Assembly (NCBI GenBank): GCA_900320865.1
Contig: ONTT01000016.1
Location: forward strand, 1 to 40,155
Reading direction: 5' to 3'
Source of the DNA: an uncultured Bacteroidales bacterium
GTDB lineage: Bacteria > Bacteroidota > Bacteroidia > Bacteroidales > Paludibacteraceae
Length of the DNA stretch: 40,155 nt
Position numbers and translations under genes: made by a program. The notes beneath the pieces are model-generated. The model saw only the letters and a list, made by a program, of their open reading frames with translations. It searched no databases and was not told where the DNA came from. Of this stretch, positions 24,575 to 33,481 are shown piece after piece; the stretch's first letter is position 1, and the number at the start of each line of letters is the position of its first letter.

Positions 24575-26347
24575 CTAATTAACTTCCGGCTTCATCGTCG
24601 GGAATAACAATACTTCTTGAATGGTCGGCTGACCGGTCATAAACATCGCCAAACGGTCGATACCAATACCGATACCCGACGTAGGAGGCATACCGTATTC
24701 CAGCGCGCGCATAAAGTCGTGGTCAATTACCATAGCCTCGTCGTCACCCTTGTCGGCCAACTTCATCTGCTCCACAAAGCGGTTGTATTGGTCGATCGGG
24801 TCATTTAACTCGCTATAGGCGTTCGCCAACTCCTTGCCGTTCACCATCAACTCAAAACGCTCGGTCAATCCGGGCTTCGAGCGGTGCATCTTCGTCAACG
24901 GACTCATCTCAACCGGATAATCCGTGATAAAGGTCGGTTGAATGAACGTACCTTCGCACGTCTCGCCGAAGATCTCATCAATCAACTTACCCTTACCCAT
25001 ATGTTCCGTATCTTCTACACCTAATTTCTTCGCCTCTGCACGAATAGCATCCTCGTCCATCGAAGCCAAGTCCAAACCCGTCTTCTCTTTGATAGCATCC
25101 AAAATCGGCAGACGACGATACGGTGCTTTGAAATCCACTTCGTGATCACCGATCTGCACCTTCGTGCTACCGTTCACAGCAATCGCAATCTTCTCCAATA
25201 ACTGCTCCGTGAAACTCATCATCCAGTTGTAGTCCTTGTATTGCACGTACAACTCCATGCAGGTGAACTCGGGGTTATGGTTGCGGTCCATTCCTTCGTT
25301 GCGGAAGTTACGGCCGATCTCATAAACACCCTCGAAACCGCCTACAATAAGGCGCTTCAAGTACAACTCCGTCGCAATACGCAGGTACATATCTACGTCT
25401 AAAGAGTTATGATGCGTGATAAACGGACGGGCACTCGCTCCGCCAGCAATCTGCTGAAGAATAGGGGTCTCAACCTCGGTATAGCCTGCCTCGTCAAATA
25501 CTTGACGCATGGTACGTAAGATGGCTGCACGCTTCAGGAACGTATCCTTCACGCCCTCATTTACGACCAAATCCACATAGCGCTGACGATAACGTTGCTC
25601 CGGATCATTAAAGCCGTCATAAGCCACACCGTCTTTGTATTTCACAATAGGCAGCGGCTTCAGACTCTTGGCCAAAACCGTTAACTTTTTCGCGTGCACG
25701 GAAATCTCACCCATCTGAGTACGGAAAACGAAACCTTCAATGCCGATGAAATCGCCAATATCCAGCAGTTTCTTAAATACTACATTGTACATCTGCTGCT
25801 CCACAGTCAATCCACCATTTGCACCATTAGCACCATTTGTACCATTTGCACCATTTGTACCATTAGCACCATTTGTACCATTTGCACCATTAGCACCATT
25901 AGCACCATTTGTACCATTAGCACCATTTGTACTATTTGTACTATTTGTACCATTTGTACCATTTGTACCATTTGTACTATTCGCCTCCGGAACCGGCGCT
26001 TGTATATCATCGCGGCTCACGTATACCTGAATACGACCCTTCGAGTCCTGAATCTCGATAAACGAAGCCTTTCCCATGATACGCTTGCTCATCAGACGTC
26101 CGGCAATTCGTACTTCGTCACCCGTGTGCCAAATACGTTCACCATTGGCATTATTGAGCGAAGCGCTCATTTCACCATTGGCATCATTGAGCGAAGCGCT
26201 CATTTCACCATTATCCACAAATCCAGCCTTTATATCTGTGGAGTACCCGGTCACTTCATACTCCGCCGCAGGGTAGGGATCGATACCCATATCACGCATC
26301 GTCTGCAAACTCTGACGGCGTACAATTTCTTGTTCACTTAATTCCAT
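24575..26347 (-). CDS. lysS: Lysyl-tRNA synthetase (class II) with two repeat insertions
   Basis: LysRS charges tRNA-Lys in the cytoplasm. The 590-residue product has an N-terminal OB-fold anticodon-binding domain ([20 protein letters not shown]) and a class II catalytic core with motif 2 ([15 protein letters not shown]) and motif 3 ([12 protein letters not shown]). Without its inserts it would be about 510 residues, the family norm. The first insert (about residues 48-70) is a twice-repeated 11-residue unit with MSASLN. The second (123-179) is 19 Asn-Gly-Thr/Ala tripeptides directly after the SRDDI strand, in a surface loop. Both are in frame and the catalytic core is intact, so the enzyme is probably active. 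It heads the minus-strand operon, transcribed from 26448-26418. Confidence 0.96.
   Translation of the reverse strand: MELSEQEIVRRQSLQTMRDMGIDPYPAAEYEVTGYSTDIKAGFVDNGEMSASLNDANGEMSASLNNANGERIWHTGDEVRIAGRLMSKRIMGKASFIEIQDSKGRIQVYVSRDDIQAPVPEANSTNGTNGTNGTNSTNSTNGANGTNGANGANGANGTNGANGTNGANGTNGANGANGGLTVEQQMYNVVFKKLLDIGDFIGIEGFVFRTQMGEISVHAKKLTVLAKSLKPLPIVKYKDGVAYDGFNDPEQRYRQRYVDLVVNEGVKDTFLKRAAILRTMRQVFDEAGYTEVETPILQQIAGGASARPFITHHNSLDVDMYLRIATELYLKRLIVGGFEGVYEIGRNFRNEGMDRNHNPEFTCMELYVQYKDYNWMMSFTEQLLEKIAIAVNGSTKVQIGDHEVDFKAPYRRLPILDAIKEKTGLDLASMDEDAIRAEAKKLGVEDTEHMGKGKLIDEIFGETCEGTFIQPTFITDYPVEMSPLTKMHRSKPGLTERFELMVNGKELANAYSELNDPIDQYNRFVEQMKLADKGDDEAMVIDHDFMRALEYGMPPTSGIGIGIDRLAMFMTGQPTIQEVLLFPTMKPEVN
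25811..25981 (-). repeat. 9-bp minisatellite (19 units) inside lysS
   Basis: Exactly 171 bp consist of nineteen 9-bp units, each coding Asn-Gly/Ser-Thr/Ala (the last is Asn-Gly-Gly). Codons are nearly invariant: AAT for Asn, GGT or AGT, then ACA, GCA or GCT. This indicates recent slippage expansion rather than old protein evolution. Thirteen consecutive units at the C-terminal end keep Gly at every third residue. Confidence 0.97.
26141..26206 (-). repeat. 33-bp tandem duplication in the lysS N-terminal region
   Basis: Two 33-bp copies (26141-26173 and 26174-26206) differ by one base and encode an 11-residue unit containing GEMSASLN. A partial third ACCATT follows. Each copy contains GAGCG AAG CGCTC, a short perfect hairpin. 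Confidence 0.95.
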
Positions 26348-26365
26348 TATAATGTCTTAATTTCT

Positions 26366-26384
26366 TAATTTTGTTACAAAATTA
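26366..26384. repeat. Perfect inverted repeat in the lysS leader
   Basis: TAATTTTG (26366-26373) and CAAAATTA (26377-26384) form an 8-bp stem with a TTA loop, 19 bp upstream of the lysS ATG. On the minus strand its first half is also a TAnnTTTG box, but no -33 element lies at the correct distance. A leader hairpin or a protein site is possible. Confidence 0.6.
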
Positions 26385-26417
26385 TCGTTTTTTGCGCATA
26401 ACAACGCAATTTCGGGG

Positions 26418-26448
26418 CAAAGGTACAACTTTTTTTTTACATATGCAA
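26418..26448 (-). promoter_or_regulatory. Promoter of the lysS-gpsA-pgi unit
   Basis: On the minus strand, TTG (26448-26446) continues as TTGCATATG with a nine-A tract. TACCTTTG (26425-26418) follows after 20 bp. The leader to the lysS ATG is about 65 bases. Confidence 0.85.
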
Positions 26449-26539
26449 GCGCGCACGAACATTTTTTGTAAAAACAACAAAAATGAACAATTATTCTTAA
26501 AAATCGAAATAATGCCCGGTAAGTATCCGGTTGATATCA

Positions 26540-26583
26540 AACCGTAGGGTAACCATAGTATAACCATAAGATAGCCATATGAT
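26540..26583 (+). repeat. Four 11-bp direct repeats upstream of gdhA (candidate operator)
   Basis: Contiguous 11-mers AACCGTAGGGT, AACCATAGTAT, AACCATAAGAT and AGCCATATGAT share the core A(A/G)CC(A/G)TA. The period is close to one DNA helical turn, so identical faces would be presented to a DNA-binding protein. The array lies about 80 bp upstream of the gdhA -33 element and directly follows the palindrome TTGATATCAA (26531-26540). The rest of the 376-bp lysS-gdhA gap is AT-rich and non-coding, apart from the promoters and palindromes listed separately. Confidence 0.7.
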
Positions 26584-26629
26584 AAAATGCATGTTTTTGC
26601 AAAAGTGTAACATATACTATATATATACT

Positions 26630-26645
26630 ATGTATATATATACAT
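26630..26645. promoter_or_regulatory. 16-bp perfect palindrome upstream of the gdhA promoter
   Basis: ATGTATATATATACAT is a perfect palindrome 18 bp upstream of the gdhA -33 element. A smaller palindrome, TTTTGCAAAA, is at 26595-26604. It may be a regulator site, or simply cruciform-prone AT-rich DNA. Confidence 0.5.
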
Positions 26646-26663
26646 TTTGATGTTTAAAATAAA

Positions 26664-26695
26664 TTTGCGTATGTCGAAAAAAAATTGTAATTTTG
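26664..26695 (+). promoter_or_regulatory. gdhA promoter
   Basis: TTTG at 26664-26667 continues as TTTGCGTATGTC and an A-tract. TAATTTTG follows at 26688-26695 after 20 bp. The ATG is 28 bases further on. Confidence 0.87.
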
Positions 26696-26723
26696 TGCGC
26701 AAATTTTGCAAATTTGGATGATT

Positions 26724-28079
26724 ATGGATAAACAAACTCAAGCGTACGTAGACAGCTTCATGGCTGATCTCAAAGCAAAGAATCCTGGTGAAAAAGAATT
26801 TCACCAAGCGGTACAAGAAGTAATAGAATCGGTTGCACCGATGATCATGGCATATCCTTACCTGCGCGAGCAGAAAGTAATGGAGCGTATCGTTGAACCC
26901 GAGCGTGTCATCATGTTCCGAGTTCCTTGGATGGACGATCAAGGTGAGGTGCAAATCAACCGCGGTTTCCGCATCCAGATGAATAGCGCCATAGGTCCGT
27001 ATAAGGGTGGTATACGTTTTCACGCATCGGTAAACCTCTCTATCATGAAGTTCCTCGCGTTTGAGCAGACCTTCAAGAATGCCCTTACAACTTTGCCGAT
27101 GGGCGGTGCCAAGGGAGGATCGGACTTCTCGCCGCGTGGAAAATCAGACGCCGAAGTGATGCGTTTCTGCCAGAGTTTTATGACCGAACTCCAACGTCAT
27201 ATTGGCGCTGACACAGACGTTCCTGCCGGAGATATCGGCGTCGGAGGTCGTGAAATCGGTTATATGTTCGGTCAATACAAGCGCTTGCGCGACGAGTTCA
27301 CGGGCACCCTTACCGGTAAAGGTCAACAATGGGGTGGTTCGCTCATGCGTCCTGAAGCTACTGGCTATGGAGCTTGTTACTTCGCTGAAGCCATGCTGGC
27401 TACACGTGGCGAGTCATTCGATGGCAAGAAGGTCTGCATCTCCGGAGCAGGAAATGTAGCGCAGTTTGCGGCACAAAAAGCCATGCGTCTCGGTGCAAAA
27501 GTACTCACGCTCAGCGACTCCGACGGTTTCATCTACGATCCGGAAGGATTGAACGAAGAGAAGATGACATACGTGTTCGAACTCAAGAATGTCCGTCGCG
27601 GTCGTATCAAAGAGTACGCTACTAAATATCCGCAGGCCCAATATTTCCCGGGTGAGCGTCCTTGGCGCATTCCTTGTGACATCGCCATGCCGTGTGCTAC
27701 CCAGAACGAGATAGAGAAAGCCGATGCAGAGAACCTGCTCAAGAACGGTTGTTTCTGCGTTACAGAAGGAGCAAACATGCCTTCTACACCGGAAGCGATC
27801 GCCCTCTTCCAAAATGCTAAGATCCTTTACAGCCCCGGTAAGGCATCCAATGCCGGTGGTGTGGCTACTTCCGGTTTGGAAATGACACAAAACTCTATGC
27901 GTCTGAAATGGACAGCCGAGGAAGTGGACCTGCGTTTACGTACGATTATGGCTGACATCCACGCTGCCTGCCTCAAATATGGTACAGAAGAAGACGGTTA
28001 TATCAACTACGTCAAAGGAGCCAACATCGCCGGCTTTATGAAAGTGGCTAATGCCATGGTCGAGCAGGGATTAGTTTAA
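26724..28079 (+). CDS. gdhA: Glutamate dehydrogenase (NAD(P)-dependent, hexameric)
   Basis: GdhA interconverts 2-oxoglutarate plus ammonia and glutamate, the main ammonia entry in many gut Bacteroidota. The 451-residue product has PYKGGIRFH, the catalytic Lys130 in LPMGGAKGGSDF, and a C-terminal Rossmann domain with SGAGNVAQFAA. This is the ~450-residue hexameric type. I place the start at ATG 26724, which gives the family N-terminus; an in-frame ATG two codons earlier (26718) and a TTG at 26706 are the alternatives. The upstream control region has phased repeats and palindromes, suggesting regulated transcription. The next gene starts 18 bp later and is probably co-transcribed. Cofactor preference is not decided here. 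Confidence 0.96.
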   Translation: MDKQTQAYVDSFMADLKAKNPGEKEFHQAVQEVIESVAPMIMAYPYLREQKVMERIVEPERVIMFRVPWMDDQGEVQINRGFRIQMNSAIGPYKGGIRFHASVNLSIMKFLAFEQTFKNALTTLPMGGAKGGSDFSPRGKSDAEVMRFCQSFMTELQRHIGADTDVPAGDIGVGGREIGYMFGQYKRLRDEFTGTLTGKGQQWGGSLMRPEATGYGACYFAEAMLATRGESFDGKKVCISGAGNVAQFAAQKAMRLGAKVLTLSDSDGFIYDPEGLNEEKMTYVFELKNVRRGRIKEYATKYPQAQYFPGERPWRIPCDIAMPCATQNEIEKADAENLLKNGCFCVTEGANMPSTPEAIALFQNAKILYSPGKASNAGGVATSGLEMTQNSMRLKWTAEEVDLRLRTIMADIHAACLKYGTEEDGYINYVKGANIAGFMKVANAMVEQGLV

Positions 28080-28097
28080 TACCTGTTGATTCGTCGA

Positions 28098-31043
28098 ATG
28101 GAAAGTAACTATACATCGTTGATGGAGAAGCGCGTGAAGCGAATTCTACTCGTGTGCAACAACTACGATAGCTTTGCACTCGAGGAGGATGGTCGTATCG
28201 ACGTGCAAATCGCGCAGGAGTATGCGGAATTGAACCTCTCGAATCCGCCTTCTATCACCCGTGCGGAGACCACGAAAGAGGCCTTAGCAATCATTGAGGA
28301 ACGCAAAGCGGCCCCTAAACTTCCCTTTGACCTCATTCTTACCATGTATAGCGTGGGGGAACTCGATGTGTTTGACTTTGCCAAAGAGGCAAAAAAACTG
28401 ATGCCGGAATGTCCGATCGTGCTGCTTTCCTCGTTCAGTAAAGAAATTTATAATCGTATCGAACAGCACGACCGCTCAGACATAGACTATTTCTTCAACT
28501 GGAATAACTCTACCGACCTCATCATCGCGATTATCAAACTGATTGAGGACCGTATGAACGCGCCGCACGATATCATCGAAGAAGGAGTGAGGGCGATATT
28601 GTTGGTTGAAGACAGCGTCCGTTATTACTCAACCTACCTGCCGCTCCTTTACAAATTGGTGCTCCAACAGAACCAGATAGCGATTCGTGATGCCCTGAAC
28701 GAGAAGCAGCAGTTACTTCGTAAAAGAGCGCGTCCAAAGGTACTTTTGGCTACTTGTTATGACGAAGCTCTCGAGACCTATCGCCGTTATGAGAAGAATA
28801 TCATAGGCGTCATTTCCGATATCGGTTTTGTCTTGCATAAAGGCGATCCGTCCAGCACGGAGAAATTAGACGCAGGTATCGATTTATGCCGATTAATTCG
28901 GCAAGAAAACCCCACGATGCCTTTCCTCATGCAGAGTTCGCAAGAATCCATGCGCTCTATTGCCAAGCAACTGAAAGTGGGCTTTGTGGTCAAGACCTCG
29001 AAGACCCTCACGCAGGAATTGAGCGCATACATTGAGCGGGAGTTCGGCTTTGGTGATTTCGTGGCAATAGATCCCCGTTCTGGCAAAGAAATTGCGCGTG
29101 CAAGCGACTTAGAAGCCTTTGAACGCGTGATATCCACCATTTCATCGGCTGCTTTCCGTCGGTTAAGTGATAACAACTATTTATCGAAATGGCTCTTTGC
29201 ACGTGGTCTGTTCGCAATAGGCAGACATGTGCAGAAACTGCAGATTCAGGACGAGACGGATATTGAAAATATCCGACAAACTAACATACGCCTAATTCAC
29301 GACTACCGTATCAACCAAGCGTTGGGTGTTGTAGCGCGTTATTCGCCCCAGACTTACAATGACACGATCTGGTTTGCCCGTTGTGGCGACGGAGCGATGG
29401 GAGGAAAGGGTAGAGGACTCGCTTTCTTGAATCATACGTTGCAGAAACACGATTTGTACGACCACTGGCCGCAATTGCGTGTGTTAGTACCCCGTACAAT
29501 GGTCATAACGACTGAATATTTCGACCGTTTCATTCACGATAACGGCCTGCAATATGTGATTAATGCCGATCTCACGGACGAAGAGATTCTCTCCGAGTTC
29601 GTTGCAGCGATGTTACCGGTAGATTTGCGCGAAGCCCTGCGTCATTTCATACAAGTGACGCAAAAACCGCTGGCTATTCGTTCGTCCAGTAAACTGGAAG
29701 ACAGTTATTACCAGCCTTTTGCAGGGGTGTACAGTACCTACATGATCCCGCACACCGAGAATGAAGACCAACAATTGCGATTGCTCAGCAAAGCCATCAA
29801 ATCGGTTTATGCCAGCGTTTATTTCGCCGCGGCACGTGGATATATCACGTCAACGGGAAATGTGATTAGCGAAGAGAAAATGGCCATCGTTCTGCAAGAA
29901 GTAAGCGGTGAAACCGAAGGAAACTACTATTTCCCGGTCATCTCAGGTGTCGCACGGAGTGTCAATTTCTATCCGGTGGGCAAAGAAAAACCTAAAGACG
30001 GTATTGTCAAACTCGCCTACGGATTAGGTAAAGTCGTTGTGGATGGAGAACAAGTGCTTCGTTTCTCACCAAAATATCCGAAGAACGTGCTCCAAACCTC
30101 TACGGTCGATTTGGCGATGCGCGAGACCCAGCAATCCATGCTGGCCTTGTCGCTTAGTCCGGAGAAATTCAAGACTTCTATAGACGATGCAGTCAACTTG
30201 GAACGATTCGCTATCCATGAGTGCGATCAGTTTGAGAGCTTAAAGATGATCGCTTCTACCTACGATCGCGAAAACATGCGCATCGTGGATTCCTGTTATC
30301 CCAACGGACCACGTATCGTCACTTTTGCACCGCAATTGAAGTTCAACACATTCCCCATAGCGGAAATCATCCGCACTTTATTGGATGTCGCGCAGCAGGA
30401 GATCAAAACACCCGTGGAGATTGAGTTTGCTGTGAACTTGGAGAGCGACCCGCAGATCTTCCATGTGCTCCAGATACGTCCTATCTCAGCCGATAGCTTA
30501 ACGGCGAAAGTGGATTGGAATACAGTCGATGAAACCGGAGCTTTTCTTAAATCCGGAAATGCCTTAGGAGTCGGAGACATTGAGGATGTACGCGATATCA
30601 TCTATCTGCGCCGCGATACCTTCGATATTTTGCGTACGCGCGAAATGGCACAAACAATACGGCAGTGGAATAATGTTATGCGTCAGGAAGGACGCTCGTT
30701 CCTCCTCATCGGTTACGGCCGTTGGGGATCGCAGATACCTACACTTGGAGTCCCTGTGCAGTGGAGCGATATCAGCGAGGCTAAAGCCATTGCAGAGTGC
30801 AGTTTGGAGAACTTCCGAATAGAACCCTCGCAAGGAAGCCATTTCTTCCAAAACCTCACTTCCTTCAATGTCGGCTATATGAATATTGATCCCTGGGCTC
30901 GCATGGATGATCAATACGATGAATCCGTATTAAATGCCCTGCCAGCAGTAGAAGAAACAGACCTCGTTCGACATGTCCGCTTGGAGAAGCCTCTCAAAAT
31001 GGTGGTAGACGGTTTTGCGAACAAAGGTATCATAAAATTGTAG
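28098..31043 (+). CDS. Tandem receiver-like protein fused to a PPDK/PEP-synthase ATP-binding domain
   Basis: The 981-residue product has three parts. Residues about 14-150 form a receiver-like fold without the acceptor Asp (LILTMYS), so a pseudo-receiver. Residues about 165-315 form a second receiver with an acidic pair Glu171-Asp172, candidate acceptor Asp241 in SDIGF, Ser280/281 and Lys299. Residues about 430-797 match the N-terminal ATP-grasp domain of PEP synthase/PPDK, with GGKGRG (435-440), RSSSKLED (528-535) and LQIRPIS (791-797). The swivelling phosphohistidine domain and the PEP-binding barrel are absent; a distinct C-terminal region of about 185 residues with GYGRWGS and GSHFFQNLTS replaces them. 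It therefore cannot perform the whole PEP-synthase reaction. I prefer ATG 28098 over TTG 28086. It probably shares the gdhA transcript. Confidence 0.88.
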   Translation: MESNYTSLMEKRVKRILLVCNNYDSFALEEDGRIDVQIAQEYAELNLSNPPSITRAETTKEALAIIEERKAAPKLPFDLILTMYSVGELDVFDFAKEAKKLMPECPIVLLSSFSKEIYNRIEQHDRSDIDYFFNWNNSTDLIIAIIKLIEDRMNAPHDIIEEGVRAILLVEDSVRYYSTYLPLLYKLVLQQNQIAIRDALNEKQQLLRKRARPKVLLATCYDEALETYRRYEKNIIGVISDIGFVLHKGDPSSTEKLDAGIDLCRLIRQENPTMPFLMQSSQESMRSIAKQLKVGFVVKTSKTLTQELSAYIEREFGFGDFVAIDPRSGKEIARASDLEAFERVISTISSAAFRRLSDNNYLSKWLFARGLFAIGRHVQKLQIQDETDIENIRQTNIRLIHDYRINQALGVVARYSPQTYNDTIWFARCGDGAMGGKGRGLAFLNHTLQKHDLYDHWPQLRVLVPRTMVITTEYFDRFIHDNGLQYVINADLTDEEILSEFVAAMLPVDLREALRHFIQVTQKPLAIRSSSKLEDSYYQPFAGVYSTYMIPHTENEDQQLRLLSKAIKSVYASVYFAAARGYITSTGNVISEEKMAIVLQEVSGETEGNYYFPVISGVARSVNFYPVGKEKPKDGIVKLAYGLGKVVVDGEQVLRFSPKYPKNVLQTSTVDLAMRETQQSMLALSLSPEKFKTSIDDAVNLERFAIHECDQFESLKMIASTYDRENMRIVDSCYPNGPRIVTFAPQLKFNTFPIAEIIRTLLDVAQQEIKTPVEIEFAVNLESDPQIFHVLQIRPISADSLTAKVDWNTVDETGAFLKSGNALGVGDIEDVRDIIYLRRDTFDILRTREMAQTIRQWNNVMRQEGRSFLLIGYGRWGSQIPTLGVPVQWSDISEAKAIAECSLENFRIEPSQGSHFFQNLTSFNVGYMNIDPWARMDDQYDESVLNALPAVEETDLVRHVRLEKPLKMVVDGFANKGIIKL

Positions 31044-31059
31044 AAAAAATCAATACTAT

Positions 31060-32772
31060 ATGACACTATTACTACAGATTATTACACTCATCGGTTCCGT
31101 TGCGATGTTGATGTACGGAATGAAGGTAATGAGTGAAGGCCTGCAGAAAATGGCGGGTAGTAAACTGAGCAATGTGCTCGGCACAATGACTACCAATCGT
31201 TTCTCGGGCGTACTGACCGGTGCTGGAATTACCGCGGCTGTGCAGTCCTCTACGGCTACAACGGTCATGACGGTCAGCTTCGTTTCAGCGGGCATCCTTA
31301 GTCTTTCACAGGCTATCTCAGTTATTATGGGTGCCAACATCGGAACGACTCTCACAGCATGGATCATGGTGCTTGGAGGCGGTTCATTCGACATGAGATT
31401 GGTGGTATATGCTACTATCGTCTTAGCGGTAGCACTCATATACACCAAGAAAAATGCGAACTTAGGCGACTTCCTGATCGGTCTCTCCTTGATGCTCCTG
31501 GGCTTGACTACCTTGAAGATCAACGCCACTGAGATGAAGTTGGATGAGATAGATGCGGTACGGAATTTCTTTGATGCCACATCCAGTTGGGGCTACGGCA
31601 GTTATTTCCTCTACCTCTTCGTCGGTGGTATATTGACCTTCGCTGTGCAGTCTTCAGCCGCGATCATGGCCATCACAATGACCCTCTGTTCTGTAGGTGT
31701 TTTACCGATTGATATGGGTATTTCGCTCGTCTTGGGCGAGAATATCGGTACAACGATCACGTCCAATATTGTAGCCTTGTCGGCTTCTATCCAGGCAAGA
31801 CGTGCTGCTATGGCGCACTTGGTATTTAACCTCTTCGGTGTGATCTGGGTACTTTGTATCTTCCGTCCGTTTGTAGGTCTTGTCTGCAAACTGTGGGCTG
31901 TACCTTTCGAAGCAGGGGTACGTCCGGAAGAAGGTATCTCTCCGGAGAAACTGAGTGCTATATTGGCTACGTTCCACACCTTATTTAATGTCATCAACAC
32001 CTGTATCTTAATTGGTTTTGTGAAGTATCTGGAGAAACTGGTGATCTGGATCATTCCGTCCAAACCCGAACAGAAAGATACGGACAGCCAATTGCGTTTC
32101 ATCTCCGGTGGTCTTATGTCCACATCCGAGTTGTCTATCTTGCAGGCTTGGAAAGAAGTACATGTGTTTGCCGTACGTACCCAACGTATGTTAGGTATGA
32201 TTCACGACTTGTATTATGAAACCGACTCAGCCCAGTTTACGAAGATATTCAGCCGCGTCGAGAAATACGAAGGTATTTGCGATCGTATGGAGTATGAGAT
32301 CGCGCAATACCTCAATAATGTAGCTGATGGTCGTCTGTCCGATCAGTCCAAACACGAGGTGCATAAAATGCTTCGTATTGTTTCGGAATTGGAATCGGTC
32401 GGAGACTCGAACTACAATCTGTCCCGTTTCATCCGTCATAAGCATGAGAATAATGTGAAGTATTCGGAAGACCAGGATAAGAACGTTGAGATGATGATGT
32501 ATCTCTTAAGTGGCGCAGAAGCCAAAATGGTAGAAGCCTTGGAGCACGTCAATATCTCCGAAGATGAATTCCATCAAATGACGAACATGGAGAACGAAAT
32601 CAATAATTTCCGTGATGAACTCAAGATGAAGAACATGCAAGACATCACGGATAAGAAGTACGACTACTCGGTAGGTGTCAACTACATGGATATCGTTCTC
32701 GAATTGGAGAAAATGGGCGACTATATCATCAACGTAGAAGAAGCAGTTTACGAGCATAAACATGATAAATAA
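31060..32772 (+). CDS. Na+/phosphate cotransporter family protein with PhoU-like tail
   Basis: The family imports inorganic phosphate with sodium. The 570-residue product has two inverted repeats of the transporter domain, each with a QSS motif (62-64 and 197-199) and ANIGTT or ENIGTT. About eight to nine membrane segments lie within residues 1-330. The C-terminal 200 residues form a helical PhoU-like domain (about 350-560). This is the common NptA-like architecture of Bacteroidota. It starts 16 bp after the receiver/PPDK-like gene and is 18 bp upstream of the SIMPL gene, suggesting a single transcript. Substrates other than phosphate cannot be excluded. Confidence 0.9.
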   Translation: MTLLLQIITLIGSVAMLMYGMKVMSEGLQKMAGSKLSNVLGTMTTNRFSGVLTGAGITAAVQSSTATTVMTVSFVSAGILSLSQAISVIMGANIGTTLTAWIMVLGGGSFDMRLVVYATIVLAVALIYTKKNANLGDFLIGLSLMLLGLTTLKINATEMKLDEIDAVRNFFDATSSWGYGSYFLYLFVGGILTFAVQSSAAIMAITMTLCSVGVLPIDMGISLVLGENIGTTITSNIVALSASIQARRAAMAHLVFNLFGVIWVLCIFRPFVGLVCKLWAVPFEAGVRPEEGISPEKLSAILATFHTLFNVINTCILIGFVKYLEKLVIWIIPSKPEQKDTDSQLRFISGGLMSTSELSILQAWKEVHVFAVRTQRMLGMIHDLYYETDSAQFTKIFSRVEKYEGICDRMEYEIAQYLNNVADGRLSDQSKHEVHKMLRIVSELESVGDSNYNLSRFIRHKHENNVKYSEDQDKNVEMMMYLLSGAEAKMVEALEHVNISEDEFHQMTNMENEINNFRDELKMKNMQDITDKKYDYSVGVNYMDIVLELEKMGDYIINVEEAVYEHKHDK

Positions 32773-32790
32773 TATCTAACATTTACAGAC

Positions 32791-33477
32791 ATGAAAAATA
32801 ATATTTTAGCAGGCGCATGTATCGCCATTGGTTTGACCCTTGCCGGTCTGTTCATTTATCTGGGAATTAACAAGTTCGCTAACAAAGACCGCGCAGTAAG
32901 CGTCAAAGGTCTTAGCACACGCGAAGTAGAGGCGGATTATGCGGTTTGGCCGCTGTCCTATGCATGGAGCGGAAATGATCTACCGGCTTTGTATACACAA
33001 TTGGAGAATGTCACCGCACGCGTAAAGCAACATCTCCTGTCCTTAGGTTTTGAAGAGTCCGATATCCGCCAGGGTAGTGTGTCGGTAAGCAATAACTGGG
33101 ATGGATACTATGGTACGCGTCCTGAGTTCAAGTATACCGTCAGCACTTCGCTCATCGTCTCTACCGACAAAGTGCAACTGGTAGTCGCTAGCCAAGGCAA
33201 AGAGTCTTCTTTGCTTAAAGAAGGCATCATTGTTACCACGGAGAAATGGAATCTGGATTATCAGTACAATGGACTGCCGGAGTTGAAACCGTCGATGATT
33301 GAAGAGGCTACCCAAAATGCACGTGCTGTAGCGCAGAAGTTCGCGGACGATGCACAATGCTCCTTAGGCTCTATCCGTCGCGCTAGTCAGGGCCAGTTCT
33401 CCATTGAGTCGGATAATTATCAGCCTTGGGTAAAACACGTACGTGTAGTCACAACTGTAGATTATTTCTTGGAATAA
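32791..33477 (+). CDS. SIMPL-domain (DUF541) membrane-anchored protein
   Basis: The 228-residue product has an N-terminal membrane anchor (about 5-26) and a periplasmic SIMPL domain. VSVKGLSTREVEADYAVWPL is the typical first strand, and DDAQCSLGSIRRASQGQFSI sits near the C-terminus. Members form oligomeric rings in the periplasm; function in Bacteroidota is not known. It probably ends the gdhA transcript. The 230 bp that follow hold the remnant of an NSS transporter rather than a complete gene. Confidence 0.88.
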   Translation: MKNNILAGACIAIGLTLAGLFIYLGINKFANKDRAVSVKGLSTREVEADYAVWPLSYAWSGNDLPALYTQLENVTARVKQHLLSLGFEESDIRQGSVSVSNNWDGYYGTRPEFKYTVSTSLIVSTDKVQLVVASQGKESSLLKEGIIVTTEKWNLDYQYNGLPELKPSMIEEATQNARAVAQKFADDAQCSLGSIRRASQGQFSIESDNYQPWVKHVRVVTTVDYFLE

Positions 33478-33481
33478 GCAC

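Noticed and set aside
25694-26341. 215-residue plus-strand frame with Cys-Thr-Ile repeats
   Set aside because: It is the antisense reading of the lysS minisatellite; the repeat keeps all frames open.
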